From positions 991,001-1,055,000 of the forward strand of contig NW_022145613.1 in NCBI RefSeq assembly GCF_000002235.5: a stretch of DNA of 64,000 nucleotides. The letters are read 5' to 3'. The notes beneath the pieces are model-generated. The model did no database searches, was not told the origin of the DNA, and saw only the letters and a list, made by a program, of their open reading frames with translations. This stretch comes from Strongylocentrotus purpuratus. Taxonomy: Eukaryota > Echinodermata > Echinoidea > Camarodonta > Strongylocentrotidae. Positions 32,271 to 45,757 of the stretch are shown here, in pieces. Each line of letters starts with the position of its first letter. Positions within the stretch are counted from its first letter, which is position 1. Both the position numbers and the translations under genes were made by a program.

Positions 32271-33950
32271 TAGGCCTGAGTCATGTCGGGATTTTCATAA
32301 ACCGGGTCCCGACGGCCTTGCACCGATCGGGACCCGGTGTCCCGAAATCAGCTCCCAGGATTTGTCACTTGCCTCTATAAAAAGCGCATATCATCAGTAT
32401 GTCCCTTAAAAGTGACCTTTTTTATCAATCAAATATATCAACACATGCATACCTCGGCTCAGATCGGTATATTCTTCCATTTGACATTATTTTCATCCAT
32501 GATTGGCGATGTTTAGTGCCATTATCGTGCCTCTAAAAGTAAAAAAACTGGGGCAGAAATAGAAAGACAACATTCGAGCCGCCATTTTGATTTATGCAGG
32601 TTGAATAAATCTGGTCAAAAAATATTAATGTTAGAATAATAAAACGGCTTTCTAAAAAATTCTTCTGTACAATATACCGATCATATAATATTTTAAAGAC
32701 AAAAATAAATATTTATCTCTTATTTTAAACATCGCATGCTTTTTTTTAAAAGCTGAAAATTACTTGGTAATCACAAGAAGTTTCGATACGAATAGCTGTT
32801 GCAAGGCAAGTTCAGACTAGTCTCGGAAAAATGCGCAGTGCTCCTCGTTAGCTGTAATGCGTGCTAGAACGAACCCAAACAAAGACGTGATCGTAACGAG
32901 AAAAAAATCATTAAAAACTACGAGAGCACAATTGGAAAGACAACTACTGCTCAAAATTACCATAATCAGATACATAACTTGGACAAAGAATTCAATAATC
33001 GCCCAATAAATGCCACAGAAATTGTTATAATCAAGGAGTAACTGGGTACATTTTTATCGCAAGGTGCCTGCTGCAAATACTCGAATCCTGTGTTATACTG
33101 CTTTTTACCGTAGAGGGCGGTATTTGCCTCGTGTTCAATTCAAACACGTGTATAATTCGGATATATCGCAGCAGGCCCTTCCGATAATGATTGTACCTAT
33201 AGTAACTCCTTAAATACACTATTTGTGTGGCTTTTCTTGGACAATTATTGTATTCTTCCTCCAAGTTATGTATCTGCTTACGATAATTTTGAGTAGTTGT
33301 CTTTCCAATTGTGCTCTCGTAGTTTTTAATGATTTTTTTCTCGTTACGATCACGTCTTCGTTTGGGTTCGTTCTGGCACGCATTACAGCTAACGAGGAGC
33401 ACAGCGCATTTTTCCGAGACTAGTCTGAACTTGCCTTGCAACAGCTATCCGTATCGAAACTTCTTGTGATTACCAAGTAATTTTCAGCTTTTAAAAGAAG
33501 CATGCGGTGTTCAAAATCAAAGAAAAAATATCTATTTTGTCTTTTAAAAATTATTTGATCGGTATGTTGTTAAGAAGTACTTTTTAGAAAATCGTTTTAT
33601 TATTCAAACATTAATTTTTCTTTCAACCTGATTTATTAATTCTGTCGAGAGACCCAGCCAGTACAGTAGCTACATGTAGCTAGCAGCTGGCGACAACAAC
33701 CCCATGGGGCGAACTGCTTTGCAACCCATATTTATATCAGCAGTTCGGATTGATTCAGGATGAGCTAGAATATGATTGGTAACAATTAAATACTTAAGTT
33801 TCAAGGTGGATTGATTTTAGTGGTGTGCAAAACTGCAATTTCTTACATATTTCATTATTTTTTTCGGAGCGTCGGTTCTCAAAAAACGAAACCGGGACCC
33901 GACGGCAACGGTCGGGTCCCGGTGTGATCGACCGTACCGACTCAAGCCTA
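32271..33950. mobile_element. hAT-like foldback element, 1.68 kb, with 8-bp target duplication
   Basis: A perfect CTTTATTT direct repeat lies outside both ends (32263-32270 and 33951-33958). The ends are TAGGCCTGAGTC and GACTCAAGCCTA. The two halves are inverted copies of about 760 bp (32271-33050 against 33190-33950) with a ~140-bp centre that itself pairs (CCTGCTGC ... GCAGCAGG). Each end has its own subterminal hairpin of ACCGGGTCCCGACGG type. An 8-bp duplication and TAGG..TG ends fit hAT transposons. The 136-residue minus-strand frame at 33031-33441 spans the centre and one arm and matches no transposase I recognise, so I treat it as non-coding. Confidence 0.85.
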
Positions 33951-34201
33951 CTTTATTTTATTTTTATCATTATTATTATTTTTTTTTTTTTTGAGGGGGG
34001 GGGCAACTTTAGAAACTAACTGTTATAAGTTGCCAAGCTGGCAACCAAAATAATATGTTAAGTGAGACCCCTGCTAATTACAGGAAGAAGAAAAAAAGTT
34101 CACAATTTTTTTCTGACAAGCTTCTCCCCCCCTCTCTCCCCCAAAAGATAATCCCAAGTTGGTGCCAGAAGGGATGTTCTCATGCCACCCCCCCCCCATC
34201 C

Positions 34202-34300
34202 TGATAATAATAATAATAATAATAATATTCCGCTTTTATATAGCGCTTAATACATCTACGATGTCTCTAAGCGCTTTACTGATCTGCCGCAATTTGTAAT
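34202..34300 (-). mobile_element. LINE/SINE 3' tail, minus strand
   Basis: An AATAAT microsatellite on plus is followed by CGCTTTTATATAGCGCTTAA. Read on minus this is the AAGCGCTATATAAAAG motif before an ATT tail, typical of L2/CR1-type 3' ends. The body continues to roughly 34330. Confidence 0.65.
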
Positions 34301-34858
34301 GACTTACAAAGCCTATAGCAATACCTATAGCTATACCTATGCCTTCTATGTAATCTCATACCATTTCCCATTTTTTATATGTTTTAAACGAGAGTATTGC
34401 TCCTTGTTATTCCCTTGATATGACTACACCAGACACACTTAATTGAAGTTGAACCGTTGTAATTGTTCTTGGAGCGATCGGAAGAGATGGGTATGTTTCA
34501 TTTGATGAAGTGGTGATTCAACTACAAGAATTCTACAGATGCTTCTAGCACATATATAATTTCATTGTACACCCTAGGGCCTGGAGTTTATTGACATTGT
34601 TCTATCGATTTCCATTTCATTGCTGCCTTTTGTATTTTCTTTTCACACAAGTTTTCGGAACAATGATTTGGTACTTCATATATAGTCTTGTCAATACCGA
34701 ATATTTTTGTTTCATTTCTCTGACTTTATTTGGCAAGTTATCCCCTGTCCTGAAAAGCTGGACATTATTGAGTTTAAAAAAATCTGTTTTCAAGCAAGTG
34801 AAGGGTATGTCACATGACCAGGCTAACAGGCCTATCATGTGTTAAGATTCAGAAGGTA

Positions 34859-34962
34859 AATCCGTCACTGTTTTCACGAAGTGACGGTAGTGAAAAAAAT
34901 AGCATTCACTTGCGTTACGATTTTCCTCTCTACTGTCACTTCGTGAAAACAAGGACGAATCT
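34859..34962. mobile_element. ~100-bp TTTTCACGAAGTGAC hairpin element, copy 1
   Basis: CCGTCACTGTTTTCACGAAG is mirrored by CTTCGTGAAAACAAGGACGA, with TGACGGTAGTGA/TCTACTGTCA continuing the stem. A second copy at 47790-47889 is in opposite orientation. The open frames crossing it are coincidental. Confidence 0.85.
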
Positions 34963-35717
34963 ATGTAGAAGTTAACAAACACCCTCTGTTTCTCAGCAGA
35001 CAACAATACATTTTGTACATGTCTCAATTTCATGACCATATCTAATCTTTCATACAGGGGATTACAAATTGATGACTTTTTGGAGGTTAATTGTCTGTAT
35101 TTGAATGATCAACATTGTTTTTATTGTATTTCTCGTAAGAATTTGTTTTACTTTGGTTTGAAATCTCACCAGACATGACAATCAGGAAGATGTTTGAGAC
35201 CAAGACAAGAAGTCAGTAGGGAATAGTGAAGATATAGATGATCTGTCGTGATTGACAATATGATGAGATCTCAAGGTTAGATGTGATCATAGTAGCCTTA
35301 GGTTGAATCAATACATGCCTCTTATATCAACTTGATGAAATACTAGCTCTTAGCTAGGCTAGACTGCAATGACCAAGGTCCTGTCTCATGCAGTAGTGCT
35401 CCCTCTAGTGTTTGGGACAAGACTAATCACATCCAAGGGAATTGGAGATGTAGAATCATCTCACTGGTATAATTGGTATTGTTTTGATGTAAAAAATATC
35501 AGTTATGTAATAATCACGACATGTACCGTATCACATTTATAAAAAAAAAGAAAAGAAAATGCTTTTGAGTTAATTATAGATATCAGCTTTCAGAGCATTA
35601 GAGGTTACGGTACATGTAGGCGCAGATCCATATCAATTAATTGCATAGATATTGAGCATTGATATTTGCAATTTTAAATAATTTTTGTCTCCTATTCTTT
35701 ATTCCCTCTCTCTCTAG

Positions 35718-35822
35718 GATCAAAGTGAATGATCAGATCATTGAAGTGGATGGAAAGAGTCTTGTAGGTGTGAGTCAATCGTATGCAGCCATGGTTCTTA
35801 AGAACACCAAAGGACAAGTCAG
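35718..35822 (+). CDS. PPP1R9A: Neurabin/spinophilin-like exon 3: second half of PDZ domain
   Basis: The exon completes Arg85, encodes residues 86-119 and gives two bases of residue 120. It reads [20 protein letters not shown], then [38 protein letters not shown] matches the strands and second helix of the vertebrate neurabin PDZ. CTCTCTCTCTAG precedes it and GTAAGA follows. Phase is 2 on both sides. Confidence 0.97.
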
Positions 35823-37507
35823 GTAAGATGGATGATCAAATATTCATATTCAGAGGGAACGACCCCTCCCCTCCTCCCCCCTCCCCCACATGAAAACAAA
35901 CACTCACTGCCTTGAATCCTTGAAACTAGCATCTAAATATTCAGTTACTTGAATTCATATTAATTAGCCAACATTTAGACTGCAGGCTAATTTGTTCGGT
36001 AGTCCAACGTTGATTTCAACTTTATCCACATCGTGATTTTACAATGGAGATTACTAATCAGCACCAACAACAGCACTATTCCTCTGACATATCACTTCAT
36101 GTAGCCATGTTGCATGGAGCTGTTACCTCATGAAAGCACATCGCTTACATACACACAGTTTACTTTTAAATATGATGATTATTTTTTATTCATGAGGACA
36201 TAAAAAAATAAGCTAGAAACAATAATAGAGATTTCATTGGACAGTGATGTATGGTGTGCTGTGAAAGCAGCGTTACCATAGCAACAATGATGCATACATG
36301 GTTCCAAGAGGAAACATGAGATCTAAATTTCCATTTTGTCTTTCCTCCCAAAATTCTTAAGGAAAAGTTTTTTGTTTTTACAATTTTTTTTCTAGGAGAA
36401 AATGGTAACTATGACTGGAGTCTCATGTAAACAGAGATGTCTAGCTAAAACAGAAGGAACAGTCAAATTTGTTATTTCTTCATTTCGGGGGTGTATTTCT
36501 TTAAACATTGTTGATGTTTGTATGTTTTCATGCCACAGGGAGCTGTCATACCCTTTGTGGATGCTGCATAGATGATATCTTTTAAGTATCAAATTCATTG
36601 AACTTGACAAGAGATGGAAAACTGTTCTGCGGCACTAGCTCAGTAGTTCTGTATTTGCTCTTCAAATTGGCATCACTAGTACTTTTCTTACAGTTACATT
36701 AGATTTAAGACTGGTTATGATTTGATTTGAGGATAACATACATTTTTCATAAACTCTGGCTATAGTTATCTCTGCTTAGTATTTAAAAGGTTATTAAAAC
36801 TTGAAATAAATATAGAATGAAGCTGCGAGCAAAATGTTTAGTCTTGGATAAAGGATATGCCTTTACAATATATTCAGTTAAAGAGCTCAATATATTTTTA
36901 AGGGGGAAACAAAAAAACTGTAAATTAAAAAAAAAAATGTGGGTGCCTATGTAAACTTGGGAGATAATTAAAGGTACTTGTAGTTTTTAGAATTCTGATC
37001 TGAAACTGAAAGCATAACATTTTTTGTTTACCAGAAAGATAACAATCAGCCTAACATCAGCTAAATTAATGCTTACTGTCTTTCAATATATTGAAAGTTT
37101 CTTTTTTTTAAAGTTATCCTTGTTAAAAATGTAATGAAATGTTTTTCTCTAAGAAGCATGTCAAGCGAAACAGTAAACATGTTAAAACTTACAATAGGAC
37201 TCCAGCAAACCTACACAACCTTTTAATCCACACCTCATCAGAGCATGGGTGTGCCTTCAGCCAGCCTTCAGTCAGCATGGTCCTTACAAGTAGCCGTGCC
37301 CATCGGCCAGCAGTAATTACTTCAATTGGGGAAATTGTTGATTAGCGCACTACTGCTCAAAATAGCTTATCCGTAAGCATAGTCAGCCAGCTCATTAGTA
37401 AGGGGTTCAGAGGGCTCTAGCTCTGTAGATTATTACAACACAGCAAGGTAATTGATACCCATGCCCTTCCTTCTTTCCCATTTTATTATTGAAAGGATTG
37501 TAAGGGG

Positions 37508-37800
37508 GCAGGTTTGATGTGGAGGTGCATGGGGGGGGGGGGGGGGTGGCTGGTGATTTTGCTAGCATTTGGAATGATTCTGTATGTTTGATTTTAATAA
37601 GTAAATTTGAATTTGAATATATATTTCTTGTTCAAAACTTATCCACAGCAAAATTCAAGAGAAAAAAAATGCATTCTGGCATGTTATTATTAGCAGGCGG
37701 GGTAGATTTTATATATAATCTTCTAGTATCATCATCATCATTATCACCATTTATTAAAGTCAGCATTTTCCCTCTTACGAGGGGTTACTGACTATCACTT
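37508..37800. repeat. G run and ATC-tailed fragment
   Basis: Seventeen G near 37530. Farther on is an ATCATCATCATCATT run followed by TTTCCCTCTTACGAGGGG, which may be a LINE 3' remnant on the minus strand. Class unresolved. Confidence 0.4.
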
Positions 37801-38930
37801 CCTGATGACGTACACTCCCTCCTTCTACTTCTGCTTGTCTCGAGCATCCTCCTCATAATCCTGTTGGTGATATTTTAAAGATACATTTAATATCTTTATA
37901 GAAATTTCTCTAATATGATTCTATCAATACTAATATCAACATTCATCAAGCATGTCAAAGAGATAGAATGATATATATTTTTTTGAATTACAATTTGTTT
38001 TGATAATGGTTGAATATAATATTGCCAAGTTTCAAGCATAATGCTTATTATTCAGGGGTATTTGACTTTTTTCATTTAGTGATTTTTTTTTTTTAGTACA
38101 TTCAGTGTCATTATTTTGTACACAATCAAATTGTTGGCATAAATATTTTATTCTGTAGCATTTTCAGTTTGATAGAAGTTGATAAAATGATCACAAATCT
38201 TTAAATTAAATTATATTTCTGCTGATTTTTAGTGGAAGGTATGTGTTTAAAGTTTTGATATATATTTTACTTGTTCTTTGATGATGGTTTCATGTAGATG
38301 TAGGGCAGATGGCGCACTTTATTTCTTATCTTATCTTTTATCCTGTCTTTTCATTCTTGTGTAAGGTGTTTTCCGCATAGTAATATGAGAAAGATGCCTT
38401 CAAAATGTGTTTTTCTATGTTACACAGGGCACTCAAAATGTCTTGCAATACTTTGAAAGCTGTCCAGAAAGAAGAGAACCTACTTTTATTTAATGTTGAA
38501 GTAAAACTATCAGATTTCTTGCTTTTTTGCTGAGGGGTTTAATCATCATGTTGATCTTTTCTTTTATGTCATGAATTGATAGGGATGGTGAAATTCCACT
38601 TTTGTTTGTGTTAGATGTGAAAATGTATTGAAAGAGACAAAAGTTTCGATAACAAAAACAAGCTCTTGGTGTTCCCTGGAAACTTGTAGATGTAAATGTA
38701 GCTCCCACTTTAAGTTTTCCTTACTTAAAAGTAACCAAAATTTATTCTTCATTTACGTTGCAATTTCGCAACACCCCAGTGAAAACATGATTGTATCCCA
38801 AAACACTTTCTTGTAATGATAGGTTTGGCAGAATTAGATAGCATCATTTGGCATTTCCAGAAATAGCGTTGATTGCTGTTTTGTCTACCTTGGTGCATCT
38901 TGTTTATCAGCAAGTTTTAAAGGGATCGTA

Positions 38931-39090
38931 CAGTAGTAGTAGTAGTGGTTATTTTACCTGACTGCTAAGAAAGCATAAATGCTTGTTGGTTAGCAACCAG
39001 AGGACTGATGGATTTAGGTCCTCTCCGAGGGGACCTGGTAATAAGGATGAATGATTAACTGCTCTACCCACTGAGCTATCGTGCCTCCTC
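38931..39090 (-). mobile_element. tRNA-derived SINE, minus strand
   Basis: On minus it begins GGCACGATAGCTCAGTGGGT followed by AGAGCAG, a clear tRNA D-arm/A-box. The B-box region is weak (AGGTCCCCTCGG rather than GGTTCGAATCC). It ends about 160 bp on with an ACTACTACTACTACTG tail. The tRNA part is too diverged downstream to fold, so it is not a tRNA gene. Confidence 0.65.
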
Positions 39091-39187
39091 TGATGAAAGT
39101 TAAAAGGGTAAAATAATTGAATTCATCAATTTCAAATTATGGATACACACATACAACACGATAGGAAAGACTTTCAAGAAATCAACC

Positions 39188-39300
39188 GAGGCAATTTCAA
39201 TAGCGTTGCGCATCACAGATTGACCTGTGCAATCATATATTACATGCACGTTGTCCGATTTCTATTGGCAATACAATGGAGGTATTGAAATTGTCTTTAA
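39188..39300. mobile_element. Small palindromic element (~110 bp)
   Basis: AGGCAATTTCAATAG is mirrored by TATTGAAATTGTCT. A second inner pair is less clear. No target duplication was evident. Confidence 0.5.
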
Positions 39301-40215
39301 GCTCATTTTGTTACAGTCTTTGTGACAATGTCTATATGAGTTTTGAACACAAGCTCAAATTTGCTTTAAAATGCCTTTTAAATCAAGAAACTTGCTTATA
39401 CTTTGCTTGTGAAATAAAAGGTTGCATTGTAACTAATTAGCATTACTGTTCAATATTGTTTCAAGCAGAAAACAGGGCAGGGGTAAGTAATTATTGTATA
39501 TTTTTCTGTGTGGATTGACTGCAGATAGGATATTTTATAAGTTAATTAGTAAAGTGAATACCAAGTTTATGTTCTTATTTTGATTGATTAGTTTATTCTA
39601 TTGAACATTTCTTGGCAAAAACATTTTTCAAGTTCCTCTTTACCCACTTCCCACACCTACCATTTATCTATGTTCTGCAAGATTTATCTTCTGTGTGCAC
39701 CAATACTTTAGCAGTTCACCGTAGGAAACCGGATATGTTGTTTAATTTGCGTCATATGTATAGCTCATTTTTAAGGTAAGGCTTTCAGTGTTGTTGATTT
39801 AGATGTCATGCTTATGACAGCTCGACGTAGAACCCAAATATATTTATTTTCTGCTCAAATCTGATAAGCGTGTCATATTTCGTACAATCACTCGAGTGAA
39901 AGTTTGGCTTCAGGGGATAGGATATATGGAGGAGAGAGCTAGAGAGTGGCCATTACGGATAATCTTTCAACGGGAGTTTGTGAAAAAGGTCAAATTGAAA
40001 AACTTTAAATTCACTATAAAGACCAACAAAAATCATTAAAATTCTAATAATGTTCCGACATCTCAGTTTTATAACAACTCTTTTTTCTTCAATATCAGGA
40101 CCACATCCTGCTATATCATCTGCTGATAGGCGGAATTAGGACTGTTTGTTAATGGATGAAACCCTTTCTGGCTCTCCAGTTTCAAATCATATCCTTGTTT
40201 CTTTCCTCCTTTTTC

Positions 40216-40218
<3 letters not shown>

Positions 40219-40276
<58 letters not shown>
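40219..40276. repeat. AT microsatellite, 29 units
   Basis: Uninterrupted AT dinucleotides. The 90-residue frames of alternating Ile-Tyr are its translation. Confidence 0.97.
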
Positions 40277-40278
<2 letters not shown>

Positions 40279-41029
40279 GTTTTTGGTGTTTTCTATTTTG
40301 GTGGTACGTTCTTCATCACTCTATTCCTTTGTATATATATATCTCTCCCTCTTTCTGCATACTATATTTACCCTTCTCATTTTTTCTTAAGATCAACCTT
40401 TTTCTATGTTCTATCTTTTAAAATAAAGAAAGTTTGAAAAGGTGTGCTCTAATTTGGTTTTCTTCGAATGCAGAGGCTTGTGAAGTAGTGAACAAAAGAG
40501 GTACAATAGGCATTATGTAGATCTGGTATTTGAGTGTTGTTTGTTGATGGATCTTCAAGATGTGAAGCAAAAATAGAGACCTATAATGCTGTATGGCATT
40601 TGACAGGTCAATATTTCTCTTATGAGAGCAGAAAATATCATCTGCTCTGGGCTGTGATATGCTCTTCATATCAATGTAACAACTGGTACTCTCCAAAATT
40701 CCACTTTGAAAATATCTGATTTGATATTTCCTGATCTATTTCTTTCTTTGGAACTATTATCATGGATGAATATTGACAGCCATATGTATATGAGTGACAT
40801 TTTAAGGTCAGAAAGATTAATTTCTGTATATTTTGATCATTTTATTTCCAATCTATGTTATCTTTCAATTTAGAGTACATTATTTAGTGTAGAACATGTA
40901 CATTGGAAAATAGATACAAAATGGACATCATTAAAGTTAATACAAAGTTTGGGAAATTTTGTTAATGGACGGATTGCGATTCTTTGAAATGTTGATATAT
41001 ATTTAGATCCCCCAGAGTATGTATTATAA

Positions 41030-41415
41030 GCACTAGAAAAATTAGCCCCCACTTCTGTTTTCGAGGAAAAAAATGAATATAAGATTTACTGGTACTCCAG
41101 GTAATTTTGATGAATTTCAAATAGCTTATATAGCCATCCAATAGTAGCTGTGACCATGACAATCTCAGAATATGCAGTTGTGATATATAATTTCCAAACG
41201 GAAATAGCAAATCTGTCAATTTTAGTCAAGAAACATTGTTTTAAAACTAAATTAATATCTTGACCTTGTGAAGCAGTTACAATTTCATCACTTTAGACTT
41301 GATTTCAACCGTGACAATGAACACTGAATATTGTAGGATCGCGTATGCTTCCAATATGTTCATTAATTGAACCAAATTCATGACCCCATACCAAAACTTT
41401 GTATTACATTTAAGA
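41030..41415 (+). repeat. Dispersed ~350-bp repeat, copy B
   Basis: Counterpart of 25850-26205, same orientation. Matches run through CCATGACAATCTCAGAATAT and ACCCCATACCAAAACTTTGT. The beginning is less certain than the end. Confidence 0.8.
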
Positions 41416-41999
41416 TTTCCAAATGAAGGCATTTTGATTATACCAGAGTTTTCAATTTGAATGATTGATAGTTATCTGAATGAAAAATTAAAAAAACTTG
41501 TTAGCTGGTAGCTTTTATTTTATCTTAGATACTTTACCAAAGATCAGCTTGTAGATGGATAATCAATCTCTATTTACGATGCTTGACCCAGAAAACAATT
41601 ATCTTTCAAGAGTTCCGAAACCACTGTAAGCATAGTTTCTGTGCTTTCAACTGTTATGAAAAAACTTTCCCATGAAATATTTGTTTCAAAAGTACTTGAA
41701 AATACAATAAATAACTATATAGAGTTCTGAAAGTGTTGAATGGAATCATAAAATATCTCCAGAGACCTAGAAAGAATATTTATTTGTTATCTTCTAAGAC
41801 TTGGTTTCATCATGGTTTATGGTTTCATATCTATCACATTTCAACTTCCTCTGGAGTAGGTTTTGTCACGCAAGCTGGAATCGTGAGAGACTAAAAGCTC
41901 TTCAAGTTTGTCAAACTTCCTCAGACACGTAGCAACAAAAGAGGAGATTGTTCATCACTTAATTATCTCCTTGGACTTCTCAACTTGAGTTCTTCCTGC

Positions 42000-44900
42000 T
42001 AAGAGACCAGGTTCATTTACGGCGATGATCTTTATGGGTAGTTGGAAGAAAATTAGCAGATTATTTTGTCCAGTTCCTCCACCCCTTGTAGACATGAGTC
42101 AATGATTCATAGCTGTGTTTAGTCACCATCGACTAACCGCCTCTGTTTTGGGCCGGGAGTGAGTCCATTTTGAGAGTGCCATTTGTAAAGCGGAACAGCC
42201 TGTGTTTATATGTCAAGAGCTACATGGTAACCTTTAGCGCTTGATCCAACTTGGCTTAGTTTGGATGTCATCAATATACGGCTAATAGGACACTTCATCT
42301 AGCTGGGACGTACCGGCTGCGATTTGGAAGCAACTGTGATGCAGGCAGTATACATGCTACCTAGCTAGTGGACATTGCTATTTTGTGATTCTAAAGCCAT
42401 CGGTCTCTTGACGTTGTAGCAGGAATACAGAATGTCTGAATGAGCTTCGACATCCGTACAAAGTTGCTGCAGAATATGGATTAGAGCTTGCTTTCACCAG
42501 CTATATCAGATTTAGGATCAGACATTTATTACATTTCATCTAGTCCACATTAAAAGTGCTGTCAACTGCATTGTTGCTTTCTATTAGATTTGATATCAAC
42601 GAATTTTAAGCATTTTATCATATTCTACATCAGGAAGCTAGTTCTAGCTTGTCTATGGATGTTGAGTAGTGGTATCAAGTATCATTTTGTAAGGGAGAAA
42701 AGACTTTATCAATCTACACTTCTATTACTCAATGGACCTGGACCTGGAGTGTTGACTTTGGCTGCTTCTCATCATTTCCTCAATAAGAAACCTCAGAATC
42801 AACAAGCAAAGTCTAGCAGTACTCTGACAAAAAAGCCAATTAATGAGCTCACTCCTTAGGATGGTGAAAACTAAGGCTTGTCTTGCAAGCATTTCTAGAC
42901 AATAGAAGTTATCATTGCTAGCTCACTGGCTTTCTACCAAACCAATTGAATCCATTTTGGTAGATCGTATGGCAACCTTCTGGTGGATACCTGGAATTCA
43001 TTGCATGGATACGTCAATGTGAGATTTCAAACCCAATAGCAAGACACGTGATCTGGATCGTTAGTTATCTGGAGGGAGTTTTATACCTGTGATTTGTTGC
43101 TTGGTTCAGCAGTGAATAAACTGGTATCGATTTAGAGAAACCTGCAACGTAAGAATGGCAGAAGTCATCTACAGATCCACCTTTACCAGTAAACGGTAAA
43201 CACAATCTCTCTCTCTTTCTCTTTCGATCTCGATCTCACTAAGATATGCTAATTGTTTAGTGTGTTGGTCATCTTGTGTTATACAGGTTGGTGTAGGGTA
43301 TACACCTAGCTTACTCAATGGTCAATGTTTGGAAGGGGATACTCAAAATGACCAAATGTATGAGATATTAAGCATCAACAATTGAAAATATTGTTACTTT
43401 ATTTGTTTTTCATGATTTTTCACCCCACATCATTTCTTGCATTTAATAATAAGTTAATTAGTTAAAGCATGGGTGACATGTCTTTATTTCCCATTTTGTG
43501 CAAACACGATCAGTGAAAATACATTGCATACATGCAAAGCAGTATAGAGTATTCCAGAATTGTACTTTAAACAGACACAAACAAAATATCCATGCAATAC
43601 ACGGTGAGATTCGTAGAAGCATGTTGTCACGTCATATCAATATTCTTTAATTTAAGCTAAACACGTTGGAAAGTAATTGGCATTTCAAACCTGATGGCCT
43701 TCTGGTTTCCTTTTATCAATATGATCGGCAAAATGTCAAGTCTCGATCGTCTGGTTATCACTGTTTTTCTGTTTTTTTTTCATGTCATAACATTCCTGCA
43801 TGACTTATTCATGACTTTTTTTTAGATGTATGCATGCATAACAAATCTGTTTTGAGGGTGGTGTGGCAAGGAAGAAAGGTGAATGCAAGAACAGATGAAT
43901 TGGAATATTGAAAATGATTGTGAGGAGAATTAGAAGTTAGTTGAACGAGAAAGCAAATGAGAAGAATTTGAACAGAAGAAAACTGTTGAAAATGATGATA
44001 ATGCCAATGAAATGAGACATAGTAATAAGGTGAAGAAAACAAAATGAAAAGTTTTGTAGAATGGTGATGCTGAGAAAAACTTCTTGAAAATTCTTTTTTA
44101 GTAGACTGGAAGAAACAAGTCGAATATGTTTGGCTGTAAGTAAATATAAAGCATGATTACAAAGGGAGTGTTAAGGATATATTTCCTGCTGATCGAGAGC
44201 CAAGGAATTAACTAACATTGCTTTTCATAGCCCTTGTAGCTTCAGACTATCGTATGTCATGATACGTCTGAATGTCCGCCATTCTTTAGAACAGCCCCAG
44301 ATGTTTTAGCTCCTGTTTCACAAGAATATGTCTTTTCTCATTTTCTTGCTCTATGAAAATATGAGATTTGAGAGAATAGAGAAAGGTCAGGAGACAGCTA
44401 ATACTCAGGAGGTATCATTGAAGACTTCCATCCAGTTAGGATTGTTTCTGACCTTAAGTGAGTTTCATTGCAGAAATCATCTCCATTCCTCAGAGATGTT
44501 TTGTCATTTAAATCTAATGAAGACATAACCATATCAAAGGGAAGGAGATCTCATGTCATTATGAGAAACTAACACCATAGTTGGACAATTTTATTTGTGA
44601 TATTTCCAGATTAGTATTATTGGCTGAAAATTAGAACCCAAAATGACTCTTTCAAAGTTATCTTCCTGACACTAAAGATTACTTTGTGTCACAGTTTCTA
44701 GTCCTCAAAACCCCAAAAGAAAACTTTTAAATATCACCTACTTTTTATCAAGCAAGGAAATAAACATGGTTAAACAGATCTGAATTATGAGGAAGTCTGT
44801 TAATATGTTCCCAGTTATGATTGTCATTGAAATATTTGACAGTTTTACTAATAACTCAGTGGAACCTGTCTCAGGAACAAAGTTGTAGAAGCATGCACAT

Positions 44901-45700
44901 CTTTGGCATAAGGAATCATTGTCAATGATCAGACCCACCCATTGCTTTAAATGTATATGAAGAAATGTGTCAGTCAAAAGTCTTATTTGGAAGCATTCAC
45001 CTCCGCGTCTGTCAGTTGAAGTAAGAAATAAGATAAGAGGTGAGATAGTAGATTAGTTCATCACCATTGATGATTCTTAATGGGGGTACTCTTTAGGATA
45101 GGTGATTAAGACTGTATTATTTTTATGATAGTGTGAAAAAGTTAATGGAATAGCTAATGGGGTTGTTCTCATTGGAAGGAATTCTTAATTTCTCTTTACA
45201 GAAACTTTTTCTTCTTCTCATAAGGAACTAATGTCTTGGCTGTAGCCCTTGCTTCTCATGCTTTGTATGCAGATACAAGGGTTATTTTTACACTGTTGAG
45301 TAATAGAAATAGAAATGTTGTATAGATTTCCTTTAGTATGAAAGGCCTGATTGACTGTCCAATGGATACAGGCCTGGTATGACAGTGATGTGATGTACCC
45401 TCTCTACCAGGGCTATCTTATTTGCATAGATGCACCTGTCATTGTAGTGTATGTCTGGAGGAAGGGGTGGCGGGATACCACAAACGTTAATCATTCTCAT
45501 GTCATGTCGAATCTGGTTCCGATTCTTGAATGGCTGCTGGGAATATTACTTTAAACTTGACAAGTTCACAGTTATGTCGTCGTCTCCAGTCTATCCGTAA
45601 GTCATATTGTTTCTATTTATTAATGAACAGCATGCGGGGTGTGATGACAATGGTATCATTGTTGATAAACAAGTTTGGAGATGAACCTTGGTATCAAACA
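42000..45700. other. Intronic stretch with no recognised element
   Basis: No repeat ends, tails or coding similarity stood out. The frames at 42590-42859, 43809-44042 and 45351-45730 are unrecognised. Confidence 0.45.
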
Positions 45701-45757
45701 AAGGATGTTGTGGATCCAAATGCAGCTTAGATATTGCAACATGTAAAACTAACATTT

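Larger units (their letters stand above)
23608..35717 (+). other. Intron 2 (12.1 kb)
   Basis: The intron has a GTAAGA donor and a CCCTCTCTCTCTAG acceptor. It is the richest intron for palindromic DNA elements (23640, 24189, 25397, 27565, 28579, 29211, 32271 and 34861). No extra exon was recognised. Confidence 0.85.

Noticed and set aside
39061-39090. tRNA gene on the minus strand
   Set aside because: Only the A-box half is recognisable. The sequence continues into a SINE body with an ACT-rich tail.
40146-40437. Ile-Tyr repeat proteins
   Set aside because: Translation of 29 AT dinucleotides.
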